From: Bacillota bacterium
Lineage (GTDB): Bacteria; Bacillota; Bacilli; Paenibacillales; NBRC-103111
Direction of reading: 5' to 3'
NCBI GenBank assembly: GCA_023388055.1
Contig: JAEWGW010000004.1
Coordinates: 218,430-282,429 of the forward strand
DNA: 64,000 bases
In this document: piece after piece, positions 16,712 to 25,955 of the stretch
How the letters are laid out: every line of letters starts with the position of its first letter
Numbering within the stretch: the first letter of the stretch is position 1
Translations under genes and position numbers: made by a program
Notes under the pieces: model-generated
The model's input: only the letters and a program-made list of their open reading frames with translations
Databases searched by the model: none
Told to the model about the DNA's origin: nothing

Positions 16712-19700
16712 CTATAGCTTGAACCGGAACCACACCTTCGTCCATTCCCCTTCTACACTGGCCACGTTTAAGGTCTCGCCGTAGTAATATGTCAATCTCC
16801 GGTGGATGTTGGCCAACCCTACTCCCCGCCGTTTGGAGGAGGTTTTCTCCGGTGGGCTCAACAAACGCTCCAGCTGCTCCGGGCTCATGCCGACTCCGTT
16901 ATCCCACACCTCCACCAAGACTGCATCCTCCTCCAGGGTGACGGTCAGCTTCACCGTTCCCCCTTCCACCTGCTTCATGACACCATGACGGATAGCGTTC
17001 TCCACCAGGGGCTGGATGGTAAGGGGAAGAATTTTCTTTTTCATGGCCTCCTTAGGAATCTCGCAGAGGAAGGTCAGTCTGTCGTCAAATCTCACCTTTT
17101 CGATTTCCACATAATCCGTAATTAACTGAAGCTCATCCTGCAGCACCCCGAAGCTGTCCGGCCGGGGTTCGAAGCTCCGCCGCAGGTAGTTGCTCAGATG
17201 GGTAATCAGCTGCTCCGCCCGCAGCCAATCTGTCTGGCAGATGGCAATGATCGAATTCAGGGCGTTAAACAGGAAGTGGGGTTTAATTTGGGATTGCAGA
17301 AAATCCAGCTCCGCCTTCATAACGGCGTTTACGGATTTTTTGAGCTGCAGCAGAGTGGAAGCCCGGGCCCGCACCTCCGAAGCATCGAAGGGCTTCACAA
17401 TAAAATCATTGGCCCCTGCCTTAAACCCGGTGGCAATATCGCTGGGCGCATGAAGCACCGTCAACAGCACAATGGGCAGCTCAAACAGGGAAAACCGCTT
17501 GCGGATTTCGCGGCAGACCTCCAGCCCCGACATTCTGGGCATCATCACATCCAACAGAACCAGATCAATATCGGTACGGGTCCGCAGAATCTCCAGCGCC
17601 TCCATACCATTAGTGGCCCACAGCACGGTGTATGGCTCGTTGGCGAATAAACGGGAGAGCACCTGCAGATTGGAGGATTCATCATCCACTGCCAGAAGGG
17701 TAAAGCAGCCTGTTTCCTGGTGGGGCAAGTCCACCGGACCTTCATCCACGGCCAGGAAGCTTGTGTCATTGGCAGCCGCAGACTCCATGAGGGTATCCGT
17801 AGAAGAGGCTGCAGCCGGCAGCGTAAAAGCAATCCCCGTTCCCCGGTCGGGCTCGGACCACTCGATATAAATTTCCCCGTCCATCAGGTGAAGCAGCCTC
17901 CTGCATATAGAAAGCCCCAGTCCCGTGCCCCCATACTCGTAAGGGGAATGGGCTTGCTCGAAGGGCTGGAACACCGTCTCCCATTGGGAGGGTGCAATTC
18001 CCACTCCGGTGTCCTCCACCAGGATAACCACCCGGTCCTCTTTTGCCTCCGCCGAAATGGAGATGGAGCCCACCTGGGTGAACTTGGCCGCGTTGCCCAC
18101 TAAATTGTGGATCACCTGCTTCAGCCGGTTTTCATCCGCATATACAGGTGGCAGCCCCTCCGGAATCCCATTAACCAAGCGGATTTTCTTCCCGGCAATA
18201 ACATTGCGGAACAGATCGAACACCACAGAGACGGTAACACGGACATCTACTGCGGAGGGATGGATGGTCAGCTCATTGCGCTTGATCTTTTCCATGTCCA
18301 GAATATCATGCACCAGAGAGGACAGCCTTCTGGAGGTATCCCGGATTAAGGAGAGATTCTGCTTGTGACTGGCATTCAATTCCTCCCCGGTTTCCAGCAT
18401 ATTTTGGGAGAGGTTGATGATACCGTGAAGCGGAGTCTGAAACTCATGAGAGGTCTGGAGCAAAAACTCGTCCTTCTGCCTGTCCGCCTGCCGCAGCTTG
18501 GCTGCCATATTCTCGATGGTATTGTAGGCCTCTGAGAAGCGGTAGGACATAATGAAGGAGGACAAAAAGCAAAAGCTTAACATCGCATAAAAACCAAACT
18601 TAAAATCCATCACCAGGCTGCTCAGGTACAGGGCAAAGTCGATGAGCCCGACGAAATAGCAGAGCAGGGCCAGTATAAACAGCGCCAGGCTTTTCTTGGT
18701 AAACTCCCCGTATCTGCCCTTGCGGTACGCATGGAGCAATACCCCCAGAATGATCAGGTACGCCCCCAGCTGAACGGTGCTGGCCAGAATGTTAAAGTCG
18801 GAATACCATTGGAATGGAGCCACCAGGACAAACACGATATATGCCCACATGATGGAGGAGACGATGCTGGTAAACCGCCGGGAGATCAGGCCCTTGCACA
18901 TGTGCTTGATAAACATAACCATGGTGATGAAGGAAAAATATAAGGAAACCGCCTGAATTTTATAATACAGCTCAGTTGGCATATGGAAGTGCTCCACAAT
19001 CATCCGGTCGCCGTTGCTGGCGAAGGACCAAGCAATCACAATGCAGCTCAGGCCAAAATAGAGCAGTCCCCTCTCCTCTCTGCGGATGATGAATATACCC
19101 AGCTGATAACAGCCCAGCATCGATAGGGACACGATCAGGGTTAAATTGAGAATGCTGCTGTTGGTATTGGAGGTTTGGATTCCCTGGGCGCTTCCGAAAT
19201 AAACCGGGTAGGGGATTCCCCCTTGGCTATTCTCGAAGTTGGCGGCATAAATAAGAATTTCCGCCGTATCCCCCTGAACCGGGAAATACACATTGTACGG
19301 TTTATTCTGATAGGCGTATTCGCTTTTGGAAAGGGCCGGAACACCGCTGCCCCCCACCTTTTGCCCGTTCACATAGATTTCGCTGGCCATCCGGATGTTG
19401 GAGACTCGCAGCCCGTACACAAGAGAGGAGGGCTTCACCTTGACCAGAAGCCGGTACGTCGCCGCACCCTTGGAACGAAAATCTCCGCTTCTCTCCAATT
19501 GTCTCCAAAACCCCGGCACCTGCATCAATTCCGGTGCCGCCCCCTGCTCTTCTCCCGGCTCCAGCAGCTGATTCCAATAAAATTGCCACATCCCGTCCAA
19601 CGCAACCACCTGATTGGCATGAAAATCCCACGCCGATAAATCCAGCATCCCGTTTTGGGCCGGAACTGGAGCGGTTCCCTTGTTTTCAGTGGCCTCCAAT

Positions 19701-19765
19701 AAGCTGAATAATAAAAGAAAACATCCCAGGCTGACTGCAATCAGCGCCATCAGCATCTTTTTCAT
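16712..19765 (-). CDS. Hybrid sensor kinase: 7TM-DISM, HisKA, ATPase, receiver and a second LytS-type kinase module
   Basis: This 1017-aa protein combines two kinase types. An N-terminal signal/membrane segment is followed by an extracytoplasmic 7TMR-DISMED2-like jelly roll (about 45-185) and seven helices (about 205-410). A classical HisKA follows with the His in TSHEFQTPLHG, then an ATPase with GTGLGLSICRRL. A receiver domain follows, with Asp in LLDVMMPRMSG and Lys in FIVKPF. The last 190 residues form a His_kinase module (LQSQIKPHFLFNALNSI) with its own ATPase (PLVENAIRHG, GVGLANIHRRL). Such proteins are found in Paenibacillus and sense carbohydrates or surface signals. No separate regulator lies next to it, so its output partner is elsewhere. 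Confidence 0.92.
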   Translation of the reverse strand: MKKMLMALIAVSLGCFLLLFSLLEATENKGTAPVPAQNGMLDLSAWDFHANQVVALDGMWQFYWNQLLEPGEEQGAAPELMQVPGFWRQLERSGDFRSKGAATYRLLVKVKPSSLVYGLRVSNIRMASEIYVNGQKVGGSGVPALSKSEYAYQNKPYNVYFPVQGDTAEILIYAANFENSQGGIPYPVYFGSAQGIQTSNTNSSILNLTLIVSLSMLGCYQLGIFIIRREERGLLYFGLSCIVIAWSFASNGDRMIVEHFHMPTELYYKIQAVSLYFSFITMVMFIKHMCKGLISRRFTSIVSSIMWAYIVFVLVAPFQWYSDFNILASTVQLGAYLIILGVLLHAYRKGRYGEFTKKSLALFILALLCYFVGLIDFALYLSSLVMDFKFGFYAMLSFCFLSSFIMSYRFSEAYNTIENMAAKLRQADRQKDEFLLQTSHEFQTPLHGIINLSQNMLETGEELNASHKQNLSLIRDTSRRLSSLVHDILDMEKIKRNELTIHPSAVDVRVTVSVVFDLFRNVIAGKKIRLVNGIPEGLPPVYADENRLKQVIHNLVGNAAKFTQVGSISISAEAKEDRVVILVEDTGVGIAPSQWETVFQPFEQAHSPYEYGGTGLGLSICRRLLHLMDGEIYIEWSEPDRGTGIAFTLPAAASSTDTLMESAAANDTSFLAVDEGPVDLPHQETGCFTLLAVDDESSNLQVLSRLFANEPYTVLWATNGMEALEILRTRTDIDLVLLDVMMPRMSGLEVCREIRKRFSLFELPIVLLTVLHAPSDIATGFKAGANDFIVKPFDASEVRARASTLLQLKKSVNAVMKAELDFLQSQIKPHFLFNALNSIIAICQTDWLRAEQLITHLSNYLRRSFEPRPDSFGVLQDELQLITDYVEIEKVRFDDRLTFLCEIPKEAMKKKILPLTIQPLVENAIRHGVMKQVEGGTVKLTVTLEEDAVLVEVWDNGVGMSPEQLERLLSPPEKTSSKRRGVGLANIHRRLTYYYGETLNVASVEGEWTKVWFRFKL

Positions 19766-19831
19766 CCGATAATCTACTCCGTTTCATACCCTTGGGAAGA
19801 CGCAGGACTCCGCCTTTTTTCTCATTATAAC

Positions 19832-19858
19832 AGAAAAAAGACGCCGGAGGCCGGCGCC
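19832..19858 (-). terminator. Terminator of the GGDEF-rlmA operon
   Basis: On the minus strand CGCCGG-CCT-CCGGCG is followed by TCTTTTTTCTG, starting 2 bp after the methyltransferase stop. Confidence 0.8.
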
Positions 19859-19859
19859 C

Positions 19860-20711
19860 TTATTCCTTGCCGTATACGGTCACGATAAATTCCAGCGGTG
19901 TCCGAAGCTCACTCTTTTCCATAAGCTGCTCCAGCATGGCAGGTTCGGTGCGCCAATAGTAGGGTGTCATCATCACCAGATTACGGATGGCGGACGGCTC
20001 AGTCAGAACCAGCTCACTCTGGACACGTTGCTTCTCCAGAACCGTGAACGACGGATAGGGATGTTCGGCCTCATCGTTCAGATAAGGCTGCGGATAAAGC
20101 AATTCCTTCAGTCCATAAAGATGATGCTTTCCGGGAATAACGGTCACCAGCCTTCCGCCTCTGCGCAGCACCCTGCTAAATTCACTGTCGCTATGAGGCG
20201 CAAAAATCTGGAATATACCATCCAATGATTCCGGGCGGACAGGAAGCTTCTTGGAGCTGGCAACCGCATAATGGATGCCTGAGCCATTCCCGGCAGCCAT
20301 GGTGATGGCGTCCTTGGAGATATCCGTTCCGTACAGTCTGGCTTCTACCCCGGCCTCACGAAGATGAGCATTCATGCTTTCCAGATAATAACCTTCCCCG
20401 CAGCCCGCATCGAGAACGGTGAACGGGTCTCCTCCTCTGCCCGCCACCTCCTCTGCCAGTGCGGCAGCCTGCCGGGACAGCACATCCGACAGCATCTTGA
20501 AGTAACCCGCCTCTAGAATGCTCCGCCTGGCCGCAAGCATCAATTTGCTGTCACCAGGCTCCTTGCTTTTCCGCTGGTTAACCAGCAGCAAATTCAAATA
20601 TCCCTTGGCCGACAGGTCATAGGTATGCCGGTTGGGGCAGCGGTAGCTCCGTTCTGCCTGATCCAGCTCCTCGCCGCACACCGGGCAAGCCCATATATGA
20701 AGTCCGCTCAT
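19860..20711 (-). CDS. rlmA: RlmA-like 23S rRNA guanine methyltransferase
   Basis: This 283-aa enzyme matches the RlmA family. It has an N-terminal zinc finger (C9, C12, C25, H29) with the typical YRCPNRHTYDLSAKGYLNLL motif, a KEPGDSKLM stretch and a SAM-binding domain (VLDAGCGEGYY near 97-107). Family members methylate N1 of G745 (Gram-negative) or G748 (Gram-positive, TlrB type) in 23S rRNA helix 35. TlrB-type methylation can contribute to tylosin resistance. The start overlaps the upstream GGDEF gene stop by 4 bp. The assignment to RlmA(II) rather than RlmA(I) is inferred from the Gram-positive context. Confidence 0.88.
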   Translation of the reverse strand: MSGLHIWACPVCGEELDQAERSYRCPNRHTYDLSAKGYLNLLLVNQRKSKEPGDSKLMLAARRSILEAGYFKMLSDVLSRQAAALAEEVAGRGGDPFTVLDAGCGEGYYLESMNAHLREAGVEARLYGTDISKDAITMAAGNGSGIHYAVASSKKLPVRPESLDGIFQIFAPHSDSEFSRVLRRGGRLVTVIPGKHHLYGLKELLYPQPYLNDEAEHPYPSFTVLEKQRVQSELVLTEPSAIRNLVMMTPYYWRTEPAMLEQLMEKSELRTPLEFIVTVYGKE

Positions 20712-21730
20712 TGCCTGCTCCCCCTTTGCCGCTTCAGCTCTCTTTTGACCTCGTACATGGATTGATCTGCCTTCTCGATAAGAACCTCCAGCTCAATACC
20801 ATCCTCGCTGAACAGGGCATAGCCGATGCTGGCCCAAAGCTGGATCGGCTGGCCTTCGAAGGCAAACGGCTTGGCAATTTCGGCATCCACGTGACGGATC
20901 AGAGCCCTGATCTCATCCCGGTCCGAAACCGAGACGGCGATGACGCCAAACTCATCCCCGCCCAGACGGGACACCGTGTCCGCTTCACACACGGAGCTGA
21001 CCGTCCGCAGAGCCACCTCCGTAAGGGCCGCATCCCCGGCACGGTGGCCGTAAGTATCATTAATCTCCTTCAACCCATTCATATCCAGAGAGATAATACC
21101 GAAATTCTCATGCTTGCGTATGGACTTGGCCAATTTTTGACGGAGGCGGTCATAGAACAAGGAACGGTTGGATATTCCCGTCAGACTGTCATGGGTGGCT
21201 TTGTGGAACAGCTCGCTCTCCTCGTTGCGCATGGCGCTGAACATCTCCGCAGCGATAAGCCCCGACATCAGCTCCAGAATCCGGATGTCCCCCTCCTGGA
21301 AATGCCCCGCTTCTCGGGACAGCACCTTAACGATACCCACCACCTCATTGCGGTAGATCAGAGGAACTACAATCATGGAATTCAGGCCAATCTGCCGGCA
21401 GGCTTCTTTATTGACCCGGTCATCCGTTTCAATATCGTGGCTGATTAACGGCACCCGTGCGCTGATGCTTTTGCCCGAAAGACTGTTATCGATCTTCAGC
21501 CGCAGCCCGAGAAACCGCTCCGCCATGCCGGAGGCAGCGCTGTACACCAGCTCCCCGTTCTCAATCAGCTCCACGGAGGCGCCATCCGCCTTCGTGATCT
21601 GCTGCGTCCGCTGTGTCACCAAATCCATAATGCCGCTCAGGTCCATTCCTTGCTGCGCCACTTCCGTTTGAACCTGAATAATTTCCAACAGCTTCTCATT
21701 GCTGATCTTCTCTTGCTGCAAAATATCCAA
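20708..21730 (-). CDS. GAF-GGDEF diguanylate cyclase
   Basis: This 340-aa cytoplasmic protein has a GAF sensory domain (about 20-165) and a GGDEF domain (about 175-335). The catalytic motif is intact (RLGGDEFG), preceded by the substrate helix FYDRLRQKLAKSIRKH and DMNGLKEINDTYGH. It should make cyclic di-GMP from two GTP in response to a ligand bound by GAF. Translation begins at TTG 21730 behind AAGGGAAAGG. The 4-bp overlap with rlmA implies co-transcription, although no functional link is obvious. Confidence 0.92.
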   Translation of the reverse strand: MDILQQEKISNEKLLEIIQVQTEVAQQGMDLSGIMDLVTQRTQQITKADGASVELIENGELVYSAASGMAERFLGLRLKIDNSLSGKSISARVPLISHDIETDDRVNKEACRQIGLNSMIVVPLIYRNEVVGIVKVLSREAGHFQEGDIRILELMSGLIAAEMFSAMRNEESELFHKATHDSLTGISNRSLFYDRLRQKLAKSIRKHENFGIISLDMNGLKEINDTYGHRAGDAALTEVALRTVSSVCEADTVSRLGGDEFGVIAVSVSDRDEIRALIRHVDAEIAKPFAFEGQPIQLWASIGYALFSEDGIELEVLIEKADQSMYEVKRELKRQRGSRQ

Positions 21731-21846
21731 CCAACCTTTCCCTTGTCCCTGGCCTCAGTCTACGTGACGAATGGCGCACTTTCCATTATGATCTATATAA
21801 TACGATTTCATTTAACCAACGCAATCCCCATAAGGAGGGCATCCCC

Positions 21847-23715
21847 GTGGACTTCATTCAATTGACCTGCCCGAATTGCAATGGAAAAATCGAAAATAAG
21901 GAAGGCAAAACCTTCAAATGCCCCTTCTGTGAAACCGAGCTGCTGCTCAAGGAAAACCATGTGTACCATGTGGATCAGACCATTAATCATTATTACGGAA
22001 CACAGTCACAGCCCAAGGTCCGCTCAGGAACCGGGGGAAACGGGAAAGCCCTGCTGCTGGCCGCGCTATTGATAGCAGCAGTTTTCGGCGCTTATATGTT
22101 CTGGAATGCAGGAGCCTCCCGTCCGGAAACCCGTGCCCGCGCTGCCGTGCGGGAGATGCCGGAAAGCCCGGTGCTGATTTCCTTCTTGCAGGAGGTTTTC
22201 AATAAAGGCGCAGCTGCCCCCACCCGGGAGGAGCTGGCCCGCTTACGTTATTTGACCGTAGAGTATGAGGAGAACCAGTGGCGCTTTGGCTATAGTCTCT
22301 CCGACCCCTTCACGGATCCGCAAGCGGAGATCTCCACCTATATCACCCGGGACAAAATGCAGAATACCCAGCGGATTGAACAAAAGGATTTCGAGGCATT
22401 CAGCGGACTGACCGCGCTGGACCTGCTGGGAACCTATGAAATTTCCCAATCGGATCAGATCAGCTTCGCCCATATGAAGGATCTGAAAAGCTACGGCGGC
22501 GGCTTTAATGAATCGTTCCGCAAATTTTCCGGCTTTTTCGGGGACAAATCCAGGATCGTGAAGCTCACCACTCAGATCCGCAGCAATCAGGAGCTGGCTA
22601 TGCTGCTGGAATTCCCCAATCTATCCAGCCTGGCTATTACGTATGTGGATGAATCCGTAACAGACTTTCATCTGCTGAACCAATTGCCCTTGAAATCCCT
22701 GTCCCTGACCTTCGTCGACCGTCTGGATTGGCTGTCGTCCTTGACCGGGCTGGAGTCTTTGGCGATCCGCTACAGTGAGTCGGCGGATTTTAAGGCACTG
22801 TATGCCTTAACCCAGCTGAAGGAGCTGCATCTGGAGGCCGTAGCGAACCTGAAGACAGTAGACTTTGTCCAGAATATGCCTGTGCTGCAGGTGTTGGAAC
22901 TGAATAACACCAAGCTGGCTACCCTGGCGCCGCTGACAGGCAAGGCCTCCCTGACGAAGCTGCAGCTGGCTTCCGTGTCCCAGTTAGGCTCCGTGGATGT
23001 TGTGAACAGTCTGCCTTCCCTGCGGGAATTGGTTCTGTCCGGCCATTATGGGGAGGAGGTGCCTCTGGTGCTGCCCAATGCCAAACAGGTGGAGGTGCCG
23101 GGAGCGTTTATCCGCAGTCTGGATGTCCCCTCCGTCACTGCATTAACCGTCCATGGGAGCAGCAGGGAATTCAACGTATCTGATCTGGCCAGATTCCCCC
23201 AGCTGGAGCAGCTCACGCTCCGGAGCATAAGCGGAATCACCCATGTCCGTGCTTTGGATCAGCTGCCCCGGCTGCAAAAGCTGGCCCTCTATGAGACCAG
23301 CTTCAACAAGGAAACCGATGCCTTATTCAGCCTGCAAAATGTGAAAGCCATCGCCTGTACGGAGTGCAGCCTGACGATTGGAGCCGGGAGCGCCGCGGCG
23401 AACGGGCCGCTTCAGGAGCTGGCCCTGAACCAGACATCCTTCCGTATGAACAATAATTCGGTCTCCGAGGTTGACAAGGTGCTGCCTTATTTCGCAGCAT
23501 TATCGTCCCTCCGCTCCTTCACCCTGCAGGACAGCTCCCTCCAGTCCCTGCAATTTATGGAGAAATGGCAGGCGATTGAGGAGCTTCATCTGGAGAATAA
23601 TGCCATTGTCAATGTAGAGCCCTTAACCCGGTTGCCCAAGCTGCAAAGGGTATTTCTTACCGGGAATCCCGTGCAGAATCAATCGGTGCTGGGGCAAGGA
23701 GTGAAGGTGTATTAA
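21847..23715 (+). CDS. Zinc-ribbon, single-pass membrane, leucine-rich-repeat protein
   Basis: This 622-aa protein starts at GTG 21847 behind AAGGAGGG. A cytoplasmic zinc ribbon is formed by CPNC (residues 8-11) and CPFC (25-28). A single membrane helix lies at about 66-84, so the remaining 530 residues should be extracytoplasmic. From about residue 190 these contain degenerate leucine-rich repeats (for example LTKLQLASVSQLGSVDVVNSL and IEELHLENNAIVNVEPLTRL) of roughly 22 residues. LRR surfaces usually bind proteins. The combination with a zinc ribbon is uncommon and no function can be assigned. It is probably monocistronic. Confidence 0.85.
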   Translation: MDFIQLTCPNCNGKIENKEGKTFKCPFCETELLLKENHVYHVDQTINHYYGTQSQPKVRSGTGGNGKALLLAALLIAAVFGAYMFWNAGASRPETRARAAVREMPESPVLISFLQEVFNKGAAAPTREELARLRYLTVEYEENQWRFGYSLSDPFTDPQAEISTYITRDKMQNTQRIEQKDFEAFSGLTALDLLGTYEISQSDQISFAHMKDLKSYGGGFNESFRKFSGFFGDKSRIVKLTTQIRSNQELAMLLEFPNLSSLAITYVDESVTDFHLLNQLPLKSLSLTFVDRLDWLSSLTGLESLAIRYSESADFKALYALTQLKELHLEAVANLKTVDFVQNMPVLQVLELNNTKLATLAPLTGKASLTKLQLASVSQLGSVDVVNSLPSLRELVLSGHYGEEVPLVLPNAKQVEVPGAFIRSLDVPSVTALTVHGSSREFNVSDLARFPQLEQLTLRSISGITHVRALDQLPRLQKLALYETSFNKETDALFSLQNVKAIACTECSLTIGAGSAAANGPLQELALNQTSFRMNNNSVSEVDKVLPYFAALSSLRSFTLQDSSLQSLQFMEKWQAIEELHLENNAIVNVEPLTRLPKLQRVFLTGNPVQNQSVLGQGVKVY

Positions 23716-24026
23716 CAGAGCAAATGCCCTCCCGGCGGAAGAGCCTCATATAACCGGGTCAAAACCGGTTCAATTTGGAGCTCCGAGATTTTCTGCCGGA
23801 TGCGGGCAATCATATTCGGGGATGAATCCAGAAACAGCAGCGTTCTGAAATCCTCCAGCAGGTTTATTCCCACCAGCCCGGTTCCGCACCCGAAATCTAC
23901 CGCTGCCTTGTCCTTGGCGTCTCCCGCATATGCCCGGATGGCATCCGCCGCCACCCTGGCAATGCGGATTCTCTCCGGAAGGTCATACCCGGCGGCCATC
24001 CTTTCGAAAATGTCGGTATTTCCCAT
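23712..24026 (-). pseudogene. Internally deleted and truncated SAM-dependent methyltransferase
   Basis: This 104-codon frame starts at ATG 24026 behind AGAGGTGAG and encodes a normal class I methyltransferase start: helix IFERMAAGYD, motif I VDFGCGTGLVG and motif II acidic LFLDSS. After QKISEL it jumps directly to VLTRLYEALPPGGHLLC, which is motif post-IV/V, and stops. About 35-45 internal residues and all of the C-terminal strands expected of a 200-aa enzyme are missing. It therefore should not be active. It overlaps the LRR gene stop by 4 bp, tail to tail. Confidence 0.75.
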
Positions 24027-24142
24027 TCTCACCTCTCCGATCCGTTAATATAGATGATATCGATTATAGCATACGGGCAGGTCAGCTGTGGACCTGTCTA
24101 ATTTCCCAAGGAAGCAGATCCGGAGGAAACGGAGGCCCCGCT

Positions 24143-24622
24143 TTGAAAATCCAGTACCAGCACCGGAAGCAGAAGTTTCATTCCTTCATCTCCACCAACA
24201 ATACGTATCCCCTCCATCTTCACAAGCATGTGGAGCTGGCACTGGTGTTATCCGGGGCCATCAATGTGACAGTCAATAAGACGGAAAACACCCTGTCAGA
24301 GGGCGATATCACACTCATCTTTCCCAATCAGCCCCACAGCTACCGGACAGCGGAGGCCAGCAGAATTCTGCTGTTCTTCATCGATGCGGACTATCCCGGG
24401 GACTATGCCGTGCAGGACCATATCTCCTTCCGGGATTATCTCAACAGCCGACGGTCCGCTCTGGCCCAGATCATGCTGCAGTCCACCAGCCAGCCTGTAA
24501 CGGATATTGCCTTTGATTCCGGCTTTAACAGCCTGCGTTCCTTTTACCGTGCCTTCCGCAAGGAATACGGCATTACCCCCAATGATTTCCGCAGCCATAC
24601 ACAGGGTACGCTGCGCCCATAA
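24143..24622 (+). pseudogene. AraC-family regulator with large internal deletion
   Basis: The frame starts at TTG 24143 behind GGAGG and gives 159 aa, whereas AraC proteins of this type have about 270-290. The N-terminal cupin (FHSFISTNNTYPLHLHKHVE to YRTAEASRILLFFIDADY) is intact. It then jumps into SFRDYLNSRR and the second helix-turn-helix (TDIAFDSGFNSLRSFYRAF). The linker and the first HTH, roughly 100 residues, are lost in frame. The protein may still fold partly but probably cannot bind DNA normally. The neighbouring methyltransferase has the same kind of damage. Confidence 0.75.
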
Positions 24623-24664
24623 AAATCCGCCCTGCAGGAGCAAGACGGCGCATTAAGAAGCTAT

Positions 24665-25378
24665 TTAGTTCCCACCGGCATTTTTACTCTTGATAAAATC
24701 CAAGATCAAACGGGCCGTCTCCGCCTGCTGCTCCTCCCGGGAAACCGTGGCGGTGCCGTCCCCTTTTTGCGGACCGTAATTGCCGAATTGGGCATGGTTG
24801 CCGCCATTGATCACATGGACGTTCTCTGTATAGTCGATCTTGGATGTATTGAGCACATGGTCATCGGAGCCATAGATGGTCAGGGCATCGGCAGGCGTAA
24901 TTCCGCCGTATACATAAGCCCCCAGCAGAATCAGCCCCTTCACCTGGGCCTGATGCTTGGAGGCATAGCTGCTTGCCATGGCTCCCCCCAGAGAATGGCC
25001 GCCCATATACCAGTTCTTGATGGCGGGCAGCTTGTCAAACACCTGATCAGCCGCACCCGGACGGAAAAATGCTAAATTGAAGGGCATTTTGACCAGCACA
25101 CAGATGATGCCATTCTGCCGCAGCTGCTCCAGCAGCGGAAGATATGCGATGGACTCCACCTTGCCGCCGGGATAGAAGATCAGCGCCGTATCACTGGGAG
25201 CCGAAGGGGAAAGAACCGTCAGATTGCCTTCCTTCTGGATGGTTTGGCCACCCGCTGCGGCTGCCACTGCAATCTCATCGGCATGATAATAATCGGACAC
25301 ATACCACCAAAATCCGGCTCCCATCACAAGGATCAGGGAAATAACCGAAATGAACGAAACCTTTACCCATTTTCGCAC
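24665..25378 (-). CDS. Membrane-anchored alpha/beta hydrolase
   Basis: This 237-aa protein begins at GTG 25378 behind AGGAAGGAG; a longer frame to 25474 lacks a ribosome-binding site. An N-terminal hydrophobic segment (VSFISVISLILVMGAGFWW) anchors or exports it. The hydrolase core has the nucleophile elbow GHSLGG, an aspartate in IYGSDDHVL and a histidine in GGNHAQFG, giving a complete catalytic triad. The family resembles PF12695 hydrolases, which are esterases or lipases of unknown substrate acting at the outer face of the membrane. It is divergent from the DUF1304 gene, whose operator-promoter lies in between. Confidence 0.85.
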   Translation of the reverse strand: MRKWVKVSFISVISLILVMGAGFWWYVSDYYHADEIAVAAAAGGQTIQKEGNLTVLSPSAPSDTALIFYPGGKVESIAYLPLLEQLRQNGIICVLVKMPFNLAFFRPGAADQVFDKLPAIKNWYMGGHSLGGAMASSYASKHQAQVKGLILLGAYVYGGITPADALTIYGSDDHVLNTSKIDYTENVHVINGGNHAQFGNYGPQKGDGTATVSREEQQAETARLILDFIKSKNAGGN

Positions 25379-25481
25379 AAGAGCAGACTCCTTCCTGATG
25401 CCTGCAGGGCAGCTCGTTTTCCGTATAGCCCTGCGGCATCTATTATTATAAACACAGCGTCCGCCGGTAATCAAAAGTGCA

Positions 25482-25510
25482 TTGACAGCCGGAGTCTGCT
25501 CAAGTAAATT
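25482..25510 (+). promoter_or_regulatory. Sigma-A type promoter of the DUF1304 gene
   Basis: TTGACA at 25482-25487, a 17-bp spacer and TAAATT at 25505-25510. The downstream palindromic operator overlaps the -10 box. Confidence 0.7.
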
Positions 25511-25541
25511 AGTTTTATAAAATATAATTTTATAAAACTAA
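25509..25541. promoter_or_regulatory. Perfect 33-bp palindromic operator
   Basis: Two perfect 15-bp arms (TTAGTTTTATAAAAT and its reverse complement) flank ATA. The site begins at the -10 box and covers the expected transcription start, 43 bp before the DUF1304 start codon. Symmetry, AT content and position suggest the operator of a dimeric MarR- or TetR-like repressor not encoded next to it. Confidence 0.75.
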
Positions 25542-25583
25542 ACCATGCCGGAAATAGGCCGGTATCCGAAAGGAATGTGGAAT

Positions 25584-25955
25584 ATGAATACGGTTAGTAT
25601 GATTCTTGTGGCTATGGTTGCCCTTCTGCATGTGTACATCCTGGTGCTGGAGATGTTCCTGTGGACCGGCGCCAGCGCACGCCGAACCTTCGGCACCACC
25701 GAAACCTTCGCCCGGGAGACCAAATCCCTGGCCGCCAATCAGGGGCTGTACAACGGTTTTCTCGCCGCCGGGCTGATCTGGGGGCTGCTGCACCCGGATC
25801 CGGGCTTTGCCTTCCAGCTCCAGCTGTTTTTCCTGCTATGCATCGCGGCTGCAGCCGTTTACGGCGGCTTAACGGCCAACAGGTCGATTCTGCTGAAGCA
25901 AGGAGCCCCAACTTTACTGGCACTGGCTGCACTCGTAACCGCCCATCTGCTGTAA
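25584..25955 (+). CDS. DUF1304 family membrane protein
   Basis: This 123-aa protein starts at ATG 25584 behind AAAGGA; earlier in-frame codons lack a site. It has four hydrophobic helices and the DUF1304 features HVYILVLEMFLW near the start, ANQGLYNGFLAAGL in the middle and a GLTANRSILLKQGAPTLLAL tail. The function of the family is unknown. It is transcribed from a recognisable promoter with a strong palindromic operator, so its expression is tightly regulated. In other Bacillales, DUF1304 genes often sit near MarR regulators. Confidence 0.88.
   Translation: MNTVSMILVAMVALLHVYILVLEMFLWTGASARRTFGTTETFARETKSLAANQGLYNGFLAAGLIWGLLHPDPGFAFQLQLFFLLCIAAAAVYGGLTANRSILLKQGAPTLLALAALVTAHLL

Noticed and set aside
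20711..21448. 245-aa frame opposite the GGDEF gene
   Set aside because: Antisense shadow without domain or ribosome-binding site.
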